Assembly: GCF_964204865.1 (NCBI RefSeq)
Contig: NC_135264.1
Coordinates: 7,160,001 to 7,224,000, forward strand
From: Styela clava
Lineage: Eukaryota > Chordata > Ascidiacea > Stolidobranchia > Styelidae
DNA: 64,000 bases
Reading direction: 5' to 3'
Positions 63,996 to 64,000 of this stretch are shown piece by piece. The position numbers were made by a program, and so were the translations under genes. Below the pieces are notes generated by a model. That model ran no database searches. It was not told the origin of the DNA and saw only the letters and a list, made by a program, of their open reading frames with translations. Within the stretch, counting starts at the first letter, position 1; the number at the start of each line of letters is the position of its first letter.

Positions 63996-64000
63996 GCCTA
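63996..64000 (+). rRNA. 5S rRNA II-188 (cut by window edge)
   Basis: Only GCCTA is inside the window; the array continues to the right. Confidence 0.8.

Larger units (their letters stand above)
26664..64000 (+). repeat. 5S rRNA tandem array II (187 complete genes)
   Basis: Head-to-tail 5S genes from 26,664 to the window edge, all +. The consensus unit is 200 bp: a 118-nt gene (GCCTAC...GTAGGC; stem 1-6 with 113-118) and an 82-bp spacer beginning TTTTCGTCGCC. Box A is at about 50-64 and box C at 80-97 (TGCATGGGTGACCGGCTG). Period variants: 190 (10-nt deletion), 199 (1-nt deletion), 204 (T8 spacer), 194 (both). Hand count: 15 copies with the 10-nt deletion, 15 with loop C 1-nt deletion plus GTAAGC/GTGAGC end, 18 with GACTAC, about 22 with long-T spacers. 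Confidence 0.95.
57230..64000 (+). repeat. higher-order repeat F, 12-monomer units (2,389 bp)
   Basis: 57,230-59,618 and 59,619-62,007 are full units. A third from 62,008 runs at offset 2,189 because the GCTATCG monomer (II-155/II-167) is missing. Its first gene lacks the CTCTTTCG marker, so it looks like a crossover product. Confidence 0.85.

Noticed and set aside
26664-64000. Regular direct repeats with spacers, reminiscent of a CRISPR array
   Set aside because: The repeated part is a 118-nt 5S gene and the spacers are nearly identical to each other; the DNA is eukaryotic.
12172-64000. Spliced-leader, U-snRNA or histone genes linked to 5S units
   Set aside because: Linkage is known in some animals, but the 82-bp spacer is too short and shows no donor-bearing leader or Sm-site RNA.

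Overview
This looks like nuclear DNA of an invertebrate animal. The 5S rRNA has the animal layout (Pol III internal boxes, about 118 nt, GCCTAC/GTAGGC closing stem). The left edge has a candidate gene with short GT-AG introns, DNA-transposon remnants abound, and nothing bacterial or phage-like is present. A tunicate is possible from the compact intron and MITE style, but this is a weak guess; I cannot name the species.

Layout. (1) 1-5,877: low-copy DNA. It holds a non-autonomous hAT element with a perfect 8-bp target duplication, a 386-bp tandem duplication, a short inverted-repeat element, a candidate secreted-protein exon, and a candidate minus-strand multi-exon gene (4,080-5,546) with a divergent plus-strand exon at 5,697. 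(2) 5,878-12,137: foldback-like repeat units, each with a CT-rich minisatellite arm (37-bp period), an inner arm, a unique middle, and the same arms inverted. (3) 12,157-14,520: array I, 12 tandem 5S genes, the second truncated. (4) 14,521-26,663: a second block of foldback-like units, about 12.14 kb, placed between position -1 and +1 of a 5S gene. (5) 26,664-64,000: array II, 187 complete 5S genes plus one cut by the window edge, all on the + strand with a 200-bp basic period.

The 5S arrays dominate. The consensus unit is a 118-bp gene plus an 82-bp spacer that starts with the T-run terminator and carries a TATA-like box near -30. Copies fall into diagnostic classes: consensus; a 10-nt deletion in the helix III/loop C region; a 1-nt deletion linked to a 3' GTAAGC end; 5' GACTAC; GTTATCG; and long-T spacers. 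The order of classes shows nested higher-order repeats with offsets of 1,993, 1,798, 1,194, 594, 4,412, 2,207 and 2,389 bp, so homogenisation works on blocks of 3 to 22 monomers rather than single genes.

Most striking: the ends of the 12.14-kb insert are adjacent positions of the repeat itself (compare 22,251-22,290), and the 5S sequence on both sides is intact. This fits entry of a circular or tandem-derived molecule exactly at a 5S transcription start. No transposase or other mobility gene was found in the window. Gene coordinates and copy numbers were counted by hand; no database search or folding was run.
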